This document shows positions 13,201 to 28,200 of a stretch of 64,000 nt of DNA, piece after piece (position 1 is the first letter of the stretch; each line of letters opens with the position of its first letter). Position numbers and translations under genes: made by a program. Below the pieces are notes generated by a model that saw nothing but the letters and a program-made list of their open reading frames with translations, was not told the DNA's origin and did no database searches. This stretch comes from Aphelocoma coerulescens (lineage: Eukaryota; Chordata; Aves; Passeriformes; Corvidae): NCBI RefSeq assembly GCF_041296385.1, contig NC_091014.1, positions 21,241,578 through 21,305,577 of the forward strand, given 5' to 3'.

Positions 13201-16200
13201 TTACTTAGGGTACTAGTATTTTCCTGATGTTGACTCCTCACTCAAGTAGCAAGAGGGTTGCCTCATAGTTTTTGCAATATTCTGCCTTAAATGTTAGTCC
13301 TAAGGTGTGTAAGGTAGGTATAAATTCCTAGATACTACTCTATTGATTTTGAAGGAACTTCCTTACCTCAGATCAGGACTAGGCTTACAGACATAATTGC
13401 TTCATCACTGTATGTTGAAAAGAAATGAAATTTATATTCATAAAGAGATTTTTATCAGAGATCAAGTCTTTGTGCTATAATTTTTAATTTAGTTTTTAAT
13501 AGAAATAAGTGAATACAGTAAGAAGCTGAAAACATACTGAATGTTTCTGTGTTTTCCTGATTGCCAGCCAACATAGGGACTGCAGAATCTGTCTGAACTG
13601 AGATACAGCTAAGAGATGAGATTTCAGGTGAAGTTCATATGAGTGGCTGTGAGAAGGATCCTCTTTCTGCCCTTTGATGAGGAAAGTTCATTGCAGAAAG
13701 GAAAAGATTATTAAAAAAAAACCCAAAATACTTAAGTAAGTATGAACTGCGAGGCTTTGCTATTAGGATTGCACTTCAGAGCAAAAGCAATCTCGAAAAT
13801 CATAGAATCATAGAATCAGAATACTTCAGGTTGGAAAAGACCTATAAAGGTCACCTAGTCCAAATCTCTGCAATTAGCAGGGACATCTTCAACTAGATCA
13901 AGTGATTTTTGAGATAGTCCTGTGTACAGTCAGGAGATGGGCTTGATGATCCTTGTGGGCCCCTTCCAACTCAGGATATTCTGTGATTCTGTGATTCTAC
14001 ACAGGGGCCCATCCAACCTGAAGCTCAGTGTTTCCAGGCATGGGGCATCTACCATCTCTCTGGTATCCAAAACATAGCCCTGTACTAGCCACTGTGAAGA
14101 AAATTACTGCAGCTGAAACCAGCACAGCAACCTGTGCCAGTGTTTCACCAGCTTCACTGTAAAGAACTTCTTCCTTACATCTAGTCTAAATCTACCCTCT
14201 TTCAGTGTAAAACCATTACCCCTTGTCCTATCTCAACTGTCCCTGCAAAAAAGATTCTAAATCCCCATCCCTTCTATAAGTGACCTTTAAGTACTGAAAG
14301 GCTGCAATAAGGTCTCCCTGGAACCTTCTCTTCTCCAGGCTGAACAACCCCAACTCTCTCAGCTTTTCCTCATCGGAAAGGTGCTCCAGCCCTCTGATCA
14401 TCTTTGTGGCCCTTCCTACTTTGTACTCATTCCAACAGGTCCATGTCCTTCTTAAGCAGCAGGCCCAGAGCTGGATGCAGCACTCCAGATGGGGTGTCAT
14501 GAGAGTGGAGGGAGAGAATCCCCTCCCTCGCCCTGCTGGCCACGCTGCTTTTGATCCAGCCCAGGATATGACTGGCTTTCTGGGCTGCATTGCTGGGTCC
14601 AGCTTTTCATCCCAAGTGCTACTCTGCAGGACTGCTCTCAGTGCCTATTCTGGCTTGTATTTGTGTTTGGGATTTCCCCAATCCCCATGCAGGACCCTGC
14701 ACTTGGCCTTGTTGATTCTCATGAGGTTTGCACAGGCCCACCTCTCATGCCCATCAAACTCCCTCTGGATGCCATCCCTTCTCTCCAGTGTATCAGCTGC
14801 ACCACATAGCTTGGTGTCACTTGGCAAACTTGCTGACAACGCAGATGTTTAATGCATTAGTTGAGTATTAATAACTTTTGATCTGTCAGATTTAATTGTT
14901 TCACCCAAACCAGTAAAACCCACAAACATTCTTACTAACAAGTCTCCAAATTATGAAGGAATAGATTTCTGCTTACTGTAATTAATCTCCTTTAATCCCA
15001 TATTTCATACTTACCCATCAGTTTGCTGTCAATCTTGACTTTATCTGTTTTTATGGATAAATTAAGTTGTAGGGTCTCATTTGCACTATAGGAGAACTGG
15101 AAAAGATCACATAATAAAGATATTTATACCTTCATTTGGCAAGGTTAATTTCATGCATTTTCTATGATTCTCAGAAATCAGACCTGTGAAGGTTTTAGAA
15201 ACTCTCCCAAGCCTTATGGCCTTTTTTTCATCTTGGCCAAATACATTTATAGAAAAATGTTTTAATGAACCTAATCCTTCACAATCAGAATTTTCAAGTA
15301 CCAAGGGACAGCAATATCTGAATACTCGCTTTTCATTAATTTAATTTACATTTGGTTAAAAGTATCAAAGCAGCAAAAGTACTGTTCAGAGGCAGTAAGT
15401 ATAGCTGCTGACCCTGCTGAGTTCTCCCTTCCCACACCATCTGGCCCCATTACTTCTGTGGGCACAGCAGACTTGCACCACATGGAGGGGAAATCTCTCG
15501 CATCTTTTGCAGTGCAGCCTCCTCATTTTACAGCCAAATCACAAGGTTCACATGCTCCAAGACATGAGCTTCTGTTCATGCTGAAAGAGCAGCAGTGAGA
15601 ATTGTTGGGAAACAAGAACAAATAAAAATACAGAGGCTTTATAAGGCAAATGCTTTGTGCTAGGCACAGATGATGCATAAATGCTCATTAATTCTCAAAT
15701 CTACTGTTGGTGAGCTTGTAAGACATAAAGTTTAAAGTCAGCGTAACATTTGTGAGTCAAACTTTGAGCTTAGAAAAGAGACTTTTTAAAAATATTACTT
15801 CCTTTCTCAGTAAAACAAGCAAGAGTGAAAGAAGCATAAATACTAGGTAGCCAAGCAACAGCATATTGTTACCATTCTTACCATTCCCATTTTTACAGAT
15901 ACAAAATGGGAAAGGTAATGAATTGGAATATGGAGAGGGAGAGCACTGAAATTCTTGCATTTTATCCTCAATGATTTCACTAGATTGCATAAAAAGTGAA
16001 GAATAAAACAGTAATGGTCTCAAATTCCTCCAAAGATTGTTCAATAATTCCATGGGTTACACAGGTAGAGAAATCAAGGAGAAAGATTGAGGGCTTTGAG
16101 TGGAGACTTCAGGAGCTCTGAGCCAAAACTGTTGCCTTTGACTACTACTGCCAAAGGAGAATCTCCATCAGAGGTGACTTTCTTTTCTGAGGGGAACACA

Positions 16201-19200
16201 TATTACCTTTATAATTCTAGACACATGTGGCTACTGGAACAGTTAAGAAGAAGAACTGAGCATATTTGGTAGGTGAATCATATTTTCTCATTTACCTCTT
16301 TACTCACGAATGAAAATTTTCCTTCATCTGACTCATCGACAGAAGCTTCAAATTCAAATTGGCTGTTTCCAACTGTAAATTTTTTACCCTAAGGATGAGA
16401 AAATTTCAGTTTAGAATTTGTATAGCATCACCAAGCATAGTAAAACATGACCAGGCGATATCCTGTTCAGCCCTGGAAGTAATTAAATCCAAACGGAGAA
16501 TGCTAACCGCTTACAGCCATCTTCTAAAGCAATGCTACTGAAACGCTGAGCCAGAGCAATCTGCAGCTTTGCTGCACTCCTCCAGCATTCATTCCTGGTA
16601 GGCACACCAAGAAGTCCAAGGAAAGCAAGATTATATACAGCACTCTGTTTTAGGGGAGCAATAAGAAAAATCTAAGAGATGTGAATACTGGATGGCTTCA
16701 CACATCAGATGTGTTATTAAGAGAGCTGTGTGAGTTCTGCCCTTAAAGGTTTTCTTTGTAGGGATTCTGGGCAGAGCATCAGTGCAAGAGCTGGATGGGA
16801 AACTGGAATGAATGTGTCTCAGCTCTTTGTCTCTCAACTCTTGCTGCCTTTCTCCTGCCTTACCATGATTCCAGCTGTATTTTCACAGGACAGTCTTTGA
16901 TGGCAGCACTAATTTAAGGGTATTCCTGCCTCCTAGGCATCTTCTTCCCATCTGTTCTCCCTAGATCCTAAATCTATTAATTCCTTTCTTAAGTCCATAG
17001 CATATACTGACCTTCACCGCACCGACAAAACTCTCAGCTTGGCTGTTTTGCGATTCAGTCGAAGAACTTAGCTGGCTAAAATCCTCATCCCATGACATTG
17101 TTTCTGTGCTGGGTCATTCTCCTGCCCATAGGACAGGCATGCAAACAACTTTGCCAGAAGAATATTAGAGAGAAGTGAACAGCCAGGATATTTTCAGACA
17201 GTAATGTTGGTAAAGACTTATGAAATCAGAACTCACTGGGGGACAAGACAACCTTCACCTTTACAAAATCACAAAATGATTTGGGTTGTAAGGGATCTTC
17301 AAAGACCACCTAGTCCAACAACCCTGACATAGGCAGGGACGTTTTTCCCTAGACCAGGGTGTTCAAAGTCCCATCCAACCTGGCCTTGAACATTTCTAGG
17401 GATGGGGTACACACAAGTTTCTTGGGCAACCTGTTCAAGTCTCACACCATTCTCATTGTAAAAGATTTCTTCCTTATCTATCTAAACCTACCCTCTTTCA
17501 GTTTAAAAAATGTTGCCCCTTTTTCTGACCCTACAGGCCCTGGTAAAATGTCTCTCCCCATCTTTCTTATAAACCCCCTTTATATATTGAAAGTCCACAA
17601 AAATGCCTCTCAGGAGCCTTCTCCAGGCTGAACCACCTCAACTCTGTCAGTTTTTCTTCACAGAAGAGGTACTCCAGCTCCCACCTTCTCTCTGATCATT
17701 CCCATGTGTCTTCTCTGGACCCTTTCCAGCAGGTCCACATCTTTCTTGTACTGGGAACCCCGGAGCTGGATACTATACTCCAGCTGAAGTTTCAGCAGAG
17801 TGGACTGGAAGAAGATAAATCACCTCCCTTGACCTCTTGGCCACACTTCTTTTGATGCAGCCCAGGATACCATTGGGTTTCGGGCTGCAAGTGCACATTG
17901 CCAGCTCACATAAAATGTTTCATTCCCAAGTCTTTCTCCATAGGGCTACTCTCAATCCATTCAACCCCCAGTCTGCACTAATGCAGGTGCAGGACGTTGT
18001 CAGTGACCTTTTTGGACTTCATGAGCACTTCACTGTGGATGTAAAGAACTAGTCCCTGGTTTTGACCACACCCATCTGTCTTGGAGTGCACATGGCAAAA
18101 AAAGAATGGTTACTCAATTCCTCTTTTCTGCTCCAAAGGTTAAGTACATTGTCTCCTGCTATGATCTAAGTCTTGTGTTTGAGCATCTTATCTTTTTTAT
18201 TTGTAGCTACTTCTTCAATGTTGGAATCACAGGTAACTCCTGGGTCACTAGGTTTATCTAATTAACACAGTGGAAACCTTTCCTTCTGTGACAGGCTGGG
18301 CAGTGGACATGAGCCCACCAAGGTTTGGGGCTGAGGAGGACAACATGTTTTAACCAGGTAAAGGACTTGACTTGAGTCTCTGTGTGGTTGTTTTATAGAA
18401 GAAAACAAACCTTTTACTTCTTCCTTCTAGGAAGCTACATAAAAAATAAGCTAGTGACTGAGCTCTGAAAAGCCTTGTCTGAAACTTTTACAGCTCATTC
18501 TGCTTTACAGAAAACATCTATATAGTCCAAGTTTTAAAGCATCTCCTTATAAATATTTTTTTAATAGGAATGCTGCCTCGTTTTTCTTGCCCCATGTATT
18601 TTAATATAACATGTATTTTTCAAAAGTGTTCAAATTCTGCTGTTCCTATGTAAGGCTTTCCCACATGTTAACAGCAGGCTCTGGGAGAAGAGGGGAGCTT
18701 TGGTGTGTGTGACAGCTGATACCTGGCGTGCATTGAAATCAGGGGTTTGCTACACCAGGCTCTTGAGCAGAAGGCCACAGAGCTCACAGTCAGTAGTTTT
18801 GGTGCAAGAGATGTGTAGCAAACACTAAGAAGCAGGTTACACATCAGACACACATGACAAAGACAAATCCAAATGGGAAATTACTTTTAACGAAAATCTT
18901 TGGTGGGCTAATAAGGTTATCTTGATGCCACTACATCTGTCTCTCCTACTGTGCCAATCTTTCAAGGACTCAGCTGCAGAATGCCTCTCAGAAATTGCAT
19001 GCAATATGACTATTCAGTACAAAACTTCCCTCCCTCTGCCTCTCCTGGATGGGTCTATTCCCAGAAGAATGACAATAGCTTGGATTTATTTCTCCTTCCT
19101 ACTGAAATTCTTTCAGAGGGAGGAAGGGCAGAAGAACAGTCAACAGCGTCTCCTCTTTTAGTCTATTTCCCTCCAGTGGAAGCTATCATGAGGAGACTTA

Positions 19201-22200
19201 TTCATTGTACTTTAAGTGTTTACAAGTTAAGAGGAGCATACAAAATGTGTGAGCTTATACTTCCACCCTCAGTGGAAGTATAGCAGTTTCTATACTTCCA
19301 GTATAGAAATAATTCTTGATATAGTTCTGCACTAGCAGTTTTTTAAGCCATTTACCTCTCCTACTCAGTAAGCAAGCCCTTCACTGTTCATCTCCACCTA
19401 GAGATGAAGATGCTTATATGCACAATGTTGGATAGTGCACTTAGTCACCCACGATAAGGCTGGGTGTGCAATGTGCTTTTAAGTAAAGCACAGATTAAAC
19501 CAAGATAATAGAACCAGTAGTTCAAAGTGACAACACAACATTAATTTTTTGCTTTTTCTAAGCAAGAATTTAGGCAAGGAAAATAGGAGGAAAATGGATG
19601 TACCAACGTTCTAATCAATAAAGACCTTAAATGTGCTCATAGCTGCATGACTGCTAGCTTCAAAGATGCTGTAATTCCCAGCATATCCTGTGGCAAAATT
19701 GTTCCACATGAGAAGGCAAATGCTATTTAGCATTTGGGCTGTGGGCCAATCCCTACAAAATATCCATCCATGGCTTCTCCCGAGCCATCCTGTTTTCCAT
19801 GAGATGTTTACCAAAGACTGAGTGTAAGTTATGCCCTTACTCAAATGAACTTTCAGTCATCAAAGCTACTACTTCAGATAGCATGACCCCACAGGCATGA
19901 GTGCCTGTGTGATTACAACTATTTCATGCCTTATTTGTCTGTTATCACATATATTAGAGGTCTGTGTATATAGCTATAATCACTGTGTGTGTCTGTTCAA
20001 GTCCTGCCACTAAAGGCATTTTCGTTTTGACTTAAAAACACATCTCTGTACCAGGATATATGGAGCTGATCCCATGACAGACGTGACATTTTCACATGGC
20101 TCTCACCCAAGAAAAATTACTCTGACATCATTTGACACTTACTGCTCTCCAGCATCTTTCCAGTTTTGGGACTATGCATTCAGCTTGACTTCTTACAGTG
20201 ACTTGAACTCGTAAGCCTTCCCAGTTCCAAGTTAAATAAATACATTCTGTAGCAAACCGTTAAACATTGCTACCCATGACAAAGCATTCAATCCACAGGA
20301 TGTGTCTTTGCATTTGTTAAATGCAATTGATATCTCACAGAATTAAAAAAACCCAGCAGCCTTATTTCCATTCTCTTTTTGTTACTAGTAGTTCAGAAAG
20401 ATTAAAGTGCTTATTCATAGAATGATAAACTAGATGACGGAGTGTTTGCACTCCTGATGCTGTTTCTCCTTGGAGGACAAGGGTCCACTGGAAGTCAAAT
20501 TCAGCACATCTAGGTTATGCATCTGCCCTGAATTTGTTCTGGAGAGAGAAAGGGCTCTTCCAGTTATATCAAGGGAGCAGGAAATTATTTTCCTCTAGGG
20601 CATAAAAAACAGCTCTTCACAATGTTAAACAAAAGAAATACGAGTGTAATTTCTGGAATACTTTCCAATTTTTAGCAAAGAGAGCTGTGGGTTTAGGAGA
20701 GGTGTTGTGTGCCCCGTGTTGCACACAGCCAGACATCCTACCAGGGACCAGTTCTGACATCTTGGAGAACACACCAAATTCACCAAATTTGCATTTCATT
20801 TTCTGCATATATTTTTAAGGTCTTCAAACAAAAATGTTTATTTTTGAACATATGACTTTTATAGCACAGTTTTTATACATGTCTATAGTAGTGACACACA
20901 ACATGGTTTTCATACGATTGTAGTGCTTATGGGTTGCTTTTTACACTTCTCTGAATACCCTTTTTACATTGCTACTCTTCAGGCCTGTTGACCCTTTTCC
21001 ATCCCTTGGCAGGAGTAGAAAAGGTGATAGAAGGAATTGCTTCTAAGCACTACAGTATTCGTTTTGAAAAAGGAAAAAAAATCCCCTCAAAAAACAAGAG
21101 CCTTCTTTCCCTTGATAGATGGCCAGTAGTTAAAGAAATCGATGCACTCCCCAGTGCATCTATCATCAATTCACATTTACACAAAGACAACACAGAAACA
21201 AAGACTAGAAATGGATAACAATACTTGAACTATCACCTAAAAATGGTTTTTAAACTTCATTTTTATCCAGCTAACAATAACATTTTATGCATTGTCTAGG
21301 CTATAAAGCAATTAAGACCCTGGGGTCTATCTGACTTCTTAGAGGCTTTGTAATTTTTTTTCTGGGAGCGAGTACTAAGAAAGAGAAGCCTTTACTGTGG
21401 TTGAGAAAACACCTGATCTTCTGGTTTGATGATCACACACACACAAAAGCAAAAGATTATTTTATCCAAGCTAAGAAATATTTAATGTCGGAGTGCCTTT
21501 TTGTGTTTGAAAGGTGAAAACTGAATTAAGCCTACAGAGTGATGTCATTCTAGAGACAGCAACAAAACCCACCAAATATTTAATTAGAAAAAGATGTGAA
21601 ACATTCACAGTTCCTACATCCCCTCTCATTTCATTACATGAAAAATAATTGTCCACTGTTTTAATAGGTCCACCTTACATTCTTTAAAATGCCCCCTCCA
21701 TTTTAGTAGTTAGAGTATTTTCTCCAGCTCTGATTCTCTCTTGGTGATGACTCTACCACAGTAACCAATATTATATGAAACTTGAATGTATAGCTCTTTT
21801 CTTTCTTTAAATTACAAGCAGGATCTCCAAGGCACATGAACTAATGCTTTAGTTTAGGGGTGTGGATGCAGTTTAAGAGGCATTCAAATGACAGCTAGCT
21901 TTGAATGAATCTGCTTACCCGATAATAATCTAGATGTTTTCCCTCAAAATACACAGTTGTTTGGTACTCCATAGGTATTATTGGAGGGTTAGGGTCTAGA
22001 AACTGTGGGCATTCTCCTTCCTGGGGAGAGAAACATTTCATATGTTATTACAAATAAAAACTCTTATCACAACAAGCTCCAATGGCCTTTGGACAATAGA
22101 ATGATTGTTCTGAAGAACTTCATGCTTAAAATACAGTGACAGATTTGATTACACCCTTTCAAATTAGACATGCTAAAAATGACTGCAGCGTATGTCAAAG

Positions 22201-25200
22201 CTGTGGGTGATTATCTCTCCCTGCCTTGAAATCTCGTTCCTCCCATTGAAGCAAAATAGTAAAAGGAACAGAAATATCCTTTCACGAGTCTCACTGCCCC
22301 TCGTCAATCACACCCTTAAATTCCCACCCCCGCACTGTCACAAAAAAAAAACCACCTTACACTTCTGGAGTTAACTTTAGAATCATTTTCAAATCTCTGA
22401 TTCAACCAACTGATATGAGAGATACAGCAAACAAAATATTGAAGTGTTCTAATAAAAAACCTAATAACCTTATTTTTAAACATTACCATATTTTGTTTTA
22501 TCACATCCTGTACTGAAGAGGACTCTTCACAGATATGTCTCTTCCAGTCCCACTGGCAATTCCATCTATTGCTTGCACAGGAATAGCATCTACAAATATA
22601 ACATGGTAGTCATGACAAATTGTCAGGCTTTTCCCCCACTAACAAGAAAAGTAAATTAAATTCCATATTTATTCATGGAGGGTAGAGCAGTCTGTTATAG
22701 TGTCCTTAGTATATTAAGCTGAAAACTTGGTAAGAGCAATTCAAGAACCCCATAAACCTATTTTATCCCTTAAATAAATATTTGAGCGAGGATCAGAAAA
22801 CCATAGCATTTGCAAAAACTTTGAGATCAAGCCTGAGAGGACTAGAAGTGATTTTGATCAACCTACATAGGTAAGGATGAACAAAGGGTTTGGAGTGGCT
22901 GCACCTGCCCTATTTGAATGCTCTGCAACCCAAAGCACCATACTACTATCATTACAGGGAACAAGTAGGCACACAGATGTCCATGTTCCTCACCTGCAGA
23001 CACATTAGCAGCTACAGAAATGGCAACACAATGAACTGGCCTTAATGATATGTGCCATGAATATTCCATGTTTTATGTTGTGGGCTCACCAGGTGTCCTT
23101 CAACCATTTTTAAACTCCATTAAAATGTAAGAAAAAGGACTCAGACACTGGCAAATTTTGAGTGCCAAAGTCTTAATTATGAAATGATTGAGTAATTCAG
23201 GTGCCAGTTACCTAACATACCAAGCTACAGGATCTAAACACTTAAGAAGCTGAAATACTTACGGCTGATTTTCAATAAGATTCATTGCTTCTTCACAGTC
23301 ATAAAAAGGGTAAGTATATGATGCAAAAAAAATCTTGTTCTTTTCAAAGGTTAACTGAAGTGGAACTGAAACATGATCTATCACAAAAGAAAAAAAAATA
23401 TCCAAGTGGTTGTTGAATTCTTCAGCTCTTGAGCTGAATGATACAATGATAACAGTTTTATTATTTTACAGGACATAAGCAAATATTTAACTATACTGTT
23501 GACACTTTGGATCTCATGACTTTAAGTCTGTAAATTCTGTTTTGTCTTTTTAAGCTTTACAAGATTTTCCAGAACATGGTTCTCAGAAGAAAAGCAAAGA
23601 GAGAAAATAGGGAAGAAGCAAAATTAAAGAATAGCTTTGTTTTATGGAAGTGTTTTTCAGTGGTGCTATCATCATGCTAGAATTTTAAAGAGTCTAGAAG
23701 AACAAGGAAAACCGAGTAAGGACATAATTGAACACAGATGAAAACTGGCACAAGAACAGTCATTTTAAATAAAACATTTTCTTAAATATGAATATGTCTG
23801 CATGTAAAATTACTTCTTTCATTTGTGAATTAAAAATGTTGTCATGAGAATTCAAGCAAGTGATCTTTGTGGTTAATGTCCAGCAGTGCTTGCAATATTG
23901 TAACCACAGGCACTTGTGAGCTTCAGTTTGCCATACACGATTTCTCCACAAATGTACTTCTTGTCTGGATTATTACTAAAGAGTGAAACTGTTTGAAATA
24001 CCTTTTGCAAAAATCATTAAGCCCTTATGACAAGCTATTTCACAAGCTATTGAGCAATTTCAAACTCTGCTTTCCTTGAACAGGTTCTTGGACAACCATC
24101 AGCTGCTTGGCTGGAAGTTACCTCTGCCTGCACTGGGTCCCCTTGAATATTCCAGACTCATAGGAATGACAGGGGATTTCCTAACAACAGGACTGAGAAA
24201 AGGCATCCTTCCTAGAAATCCCCTTTGGAACCAACCAACCACAACCAAAGCAATCCAGACTTTTCCAACATCAACAGGGCTTCCTAACATCTTAACAGTA
24301 ACTGGATGGCTCAGGACTTTTTGTCACATGCTGCCAGGAACAAACAAATACCATGCCTACAAATATCTTAAGGGCAGGTGTCAAAAGGATGGGAGCAGAC
24401 TCTGTTCAGACAGAAAAGGAGCAATGGCAACAAACTGAGACAAACAGGAGGGTCTACCTGAATAGGAAGACAAACATCTTTGCTTTGAGGGTGACAGAGC
24501 ACTGGAACAGGCTGCCCAGAGAGGTTGTGAAGCCTCCTTCTCTGGAGACATTCAAAACCCACCTGGACGTGATGCTGTGCAACCTGCTCTAGGTGAACCT
24601 GCTCTAGCAGGAGGGTTACACTAGGCAATCTCCCCAGGTCCCTTATGACCCTAGAAATTCTGTGGTTCTGTGAATGCTTGTAGCTGCCAGCCTTCTGCTG
24701 GTGTCTGCTGAGTTTCTGAGCACCCTAATATTACTTTTGAACATTCTTTCAGATGTGCAACCAATTCAGAGAGTCATATTATTTCTAGATGTCTTGCTCA
24801 CTCTAATGCCTTCTCTGACAGGCTTCTAGTCTTACATTTCATGCTGGATGACATCAAGATATCATGTTTATCAACCCCATTGTTTTATGTCCTGATTTAC
24901 AAAATATTTAGGGAATATGAATTGGCCCTAAATAACAGAGTGCTGCTTTAACACTTAGAAGAATCTGATACCATGACATACTCCAGCTAGTGTAAAACTC
25001 AATAATAAGACTTTAATATAATTACTCTCCTTGCAACTAAAATTAGATTTCTACCTGTTTCAGCATTAAGAGAATTGAAATTTATCTTAAAAAGTGATTC
25101 CAAGTACCACTCTGACAGTTCATGACTGCTATGATACATATAAAAGACTTATCCTCAGGGGTATGTCTGCAAGCTGTAAGAGCACATGCTTTTTGCTTGT

Positions 25201-28200
25201 TATTTCTCTTCAGATTTTTAGACTTGATACATAATAAACAGTTTTGTGTAACGAGTTTCATTCCATGTGTTTATGCATCAAGATTGTATGAGTTAAAGCA
25301 TGAACAAAGCACCATCTAGGAAATTGCACAGAATTATGGCTGGCAACAGACCTTGGTCCTATAATCACTGGTTCAGAACAATGATGCAGTCTTTAATTAT
25401 ATGATCAAGTATTTTTCCACCAGGCTTACTGCTGCAGAAGTTGGAGGACACACAGAAGAAGAGGCAAAAGGCTGTATGATAGAAAGGATAGCCTTGTGAC
25501 ATGAACCAGAAAAAAAGCCACTGAAGCTGACTGGAGAAAAACTAAGAAGTCAGACAAACTCCTTCACAGTTGAAGCAGATATAAGAGAGTCAAATCAGAA
25601 AGCTTAGGCTTAGATTAGAGTAACTGGGTTTTGTTTGTTTGGGACACAGAATAACACCTCTCTGGCTCCATGTTTATGTGTCTACCAAGCTACTCTTTCA
25701 GGTTCCCAGCAGGAACACTGGGAATGCCACAGCTTGTAAATATACCAACAGCAAAAGTTTGAGCAGTCTGACAGTTCAGCAGCAGACTATTTGGGGAAAG
25801 TGACTGGAAGAGGAAAAAAATCCCACCTGGTATCAACCTCATATAAGAGCATCACATTAGAAACAGCAGTCTACATTCTTTTCTCTTATTATCCATGTAG
25901 GGTAGCAATATTTGTTTACCTTGATGTTTTGGTGTTGGAGGAATTACATCAGGTGGATCACAGATAATAACCCCTTCTTTCAACTGAGCAGAATGCACTG
26001 TTTCTCCAAATGTACAGCAAACCTTGTCACTCTCAGTCAAAACTGGCAGTGGACTTACAGTCAGCTCCACCTGGAAACAAAATTTTGAAAGGGTAAAATA
26101 TTTGGAAGAAATGAGCCAAGGCCCAGTAAGACATGGAGACTTTGCATTTCAAAGGTGATATTTTAGCTAGCATCACAGAACATAGCTCTCCTTTTCAATT
26201 TTTATTTCTTCCCATCTGGTAATCTTTTCTTCTTAAACCTCTACCAATTTTTCCAGGCTGGATCTTTGTTGAATTAGACTGATACAAAAACCTCTTGTCC
26301 TGTCAATGCATTAGATCAGAACAAAATTGTCTGTACAGATACACCCAAACCCTTTTATTCTTGTCCTCAGCATCCAGTTTAGCAACAGTAAACAGAGTGG
26401 TTAACACTTAAACCCTGAAAAAATTAATTAATATTAACCTTAGGTGTTATTAGTGAATAATGAAAACAGAGCTGGATAGGCTGGAAATGGTGGAGTTTGA
26501 AAGGGATGAATAGAAAAGTGGCTTCCTCAAGACTCCATGTAAATGCAAAAAATCCAATGCTGAAAAAGGATTTCTGAGCGGTGGTGAGATCTTAACCTCC
26601 TCAGAGAAAGAAAGTATTTGAGAAACTAAAAGCAAAATAAGATGGAAAAACTTAACAAAAAAAGAGAGAACAATTGAAATGAAATTTGGAATGCTGTCCT
26701 TGACTTAATGTTTCAAATATGTTAATTATACAGTTTAACTTTTTCCATTTTGTATTGCCAGTAGAAAAGAAAATGATCCCTTTCTCATTGAAACCAGTTA
26801 CACTCTACTAATATTTTTATTCAACATAGAAATGACCATAACACAATGCTGTTTACATAATTTAGAAATGGAATTGAAGTGACTTGAAAGAAAGTTTCTT
26901 TATTTCTGATTAGGAGGAATTAAAAGCCATTTTACTGATTTTACTTGCTGAACACCCCTGGGAAGCACTCAGTCTGCACTGGCATGATCCATTTGGAATT
27001 AGAGCAAGTTATGACACCCTGGTCACACTACAAAAACTCAGTTTTGTTGCCACAGTCGTTTTGCATGCTGAATTTACCTTCTCCACGTACCCAGACAGAC
27101 TTCGCTGTGTAGGCAAATCCACTGCGGATTTTAAAGCAACAGCTTATGGCTTCAGTGCTTACTAAAGTTCATGCTCAAGTAAGCTGAAAGGGCAGCATGA
27201 AATCTCCCCTACTTATTACTTTTTATGGGTTATACAACACTGTGTAACACTTCCATAATATTCAGATAAGTGTAAGTGCTTTATCATCCATACCAGTGCA
27301 TCACTTTGGTTTACAGCGGTCAAAAACATGAACTCAACCTGCAAGAACAGCAGGCAAGAAAGAGCACTATGAGAAATGACAGACCCTGAGATACCAAAAT
27401 ACTCTCCTCTTCCTGGTCTCCACTGTGCATAAAGAAATGCAGATATTCATCTTTCTGGTAGTCACATCAATGTGCTAAAAGAATATTTAAGGAAAGCATT
27501 TTCCTGTTATACCTTAGCAGGAGCTCTGCGACTCATATTTAGAGGGTCTGCACTAATGATAGTCACACATGTGCCACTTGGACTCCACAGCCAGTGGTTC
27601 TCCTTATCAGCTGCTCCACAGTCTGCCTTCTTTGTGCACCTGCAACAAAAAAAGGAACAAAACCCAAAGCAACATTATAGCTGGCCTCTGCTTTCTCTGA
27701 ACTATGCAACAATTTCATGAATAGAGATGGAAATTACAACACAAGATGACTACAAATTTGCTTTAGTATTTACTAGTGGGGTTGCTATTAGAGAATTTTT
27801 AACAGAACAAGTGGTGTAATTGCTACTGATGGTTTGACATGCCCAAAGCAAGTGCCTATACTATTTTGGACAGCACCTTGAATTAGACAACCCAGATCTA
27901 TACAGAGGCAGTGATAGCACAGGAACCATTGGGCAGTGGAGCCATCTGAAATCAAGCTTATAATCTTCACTGCAATATATAACAACATCCTGAATGAGAG
28001 GGCACAGACTGGCTTTTTTCTGCAGGTCAAATGGCAGACACCTGTGTATTGCCACTGATAAGACACAACACTTGGGACAGCAAAATGCAACGGAGAAGTA
28101 TTGCTGGGGGCCTACAAGCTTGTGGGGAACTTCTGTGTAACCCCAGCACTAGAAATGTTATTTCATAGGGAGTGTTTTTATTAATTCCTGCCACTATTTA

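Larger units (their letters stand above)
9756..15014 (-). other. PLXNB2 intron 11
   Basis: About 5.3 kb. It contains the longest CR1 locus of the window (13798-14848) with a second CR1 nested inside it. The remainder is plain intron sequence with a short CAG-type run near 11356 and no recognisable gene. Confidence 0.65.
16389..21918 (-). other. PLXNB2 intron 9
   Basis: The longest complete intron in the window, about 5.5 kb. It carries a CR1 copy at 17264-18030 and a pair of adjacent perfect hairpins at 19256-19309. No recognisable gene or RNA otherwise. Confidence 0.65.

Noticed and set aside
14228..14852. Open frames of 120-148 codons on both strands
   Set aside because: They lie wholly inside the CR1 copy at 13798-14848 and reflect decayed element coding sequence or its complement.
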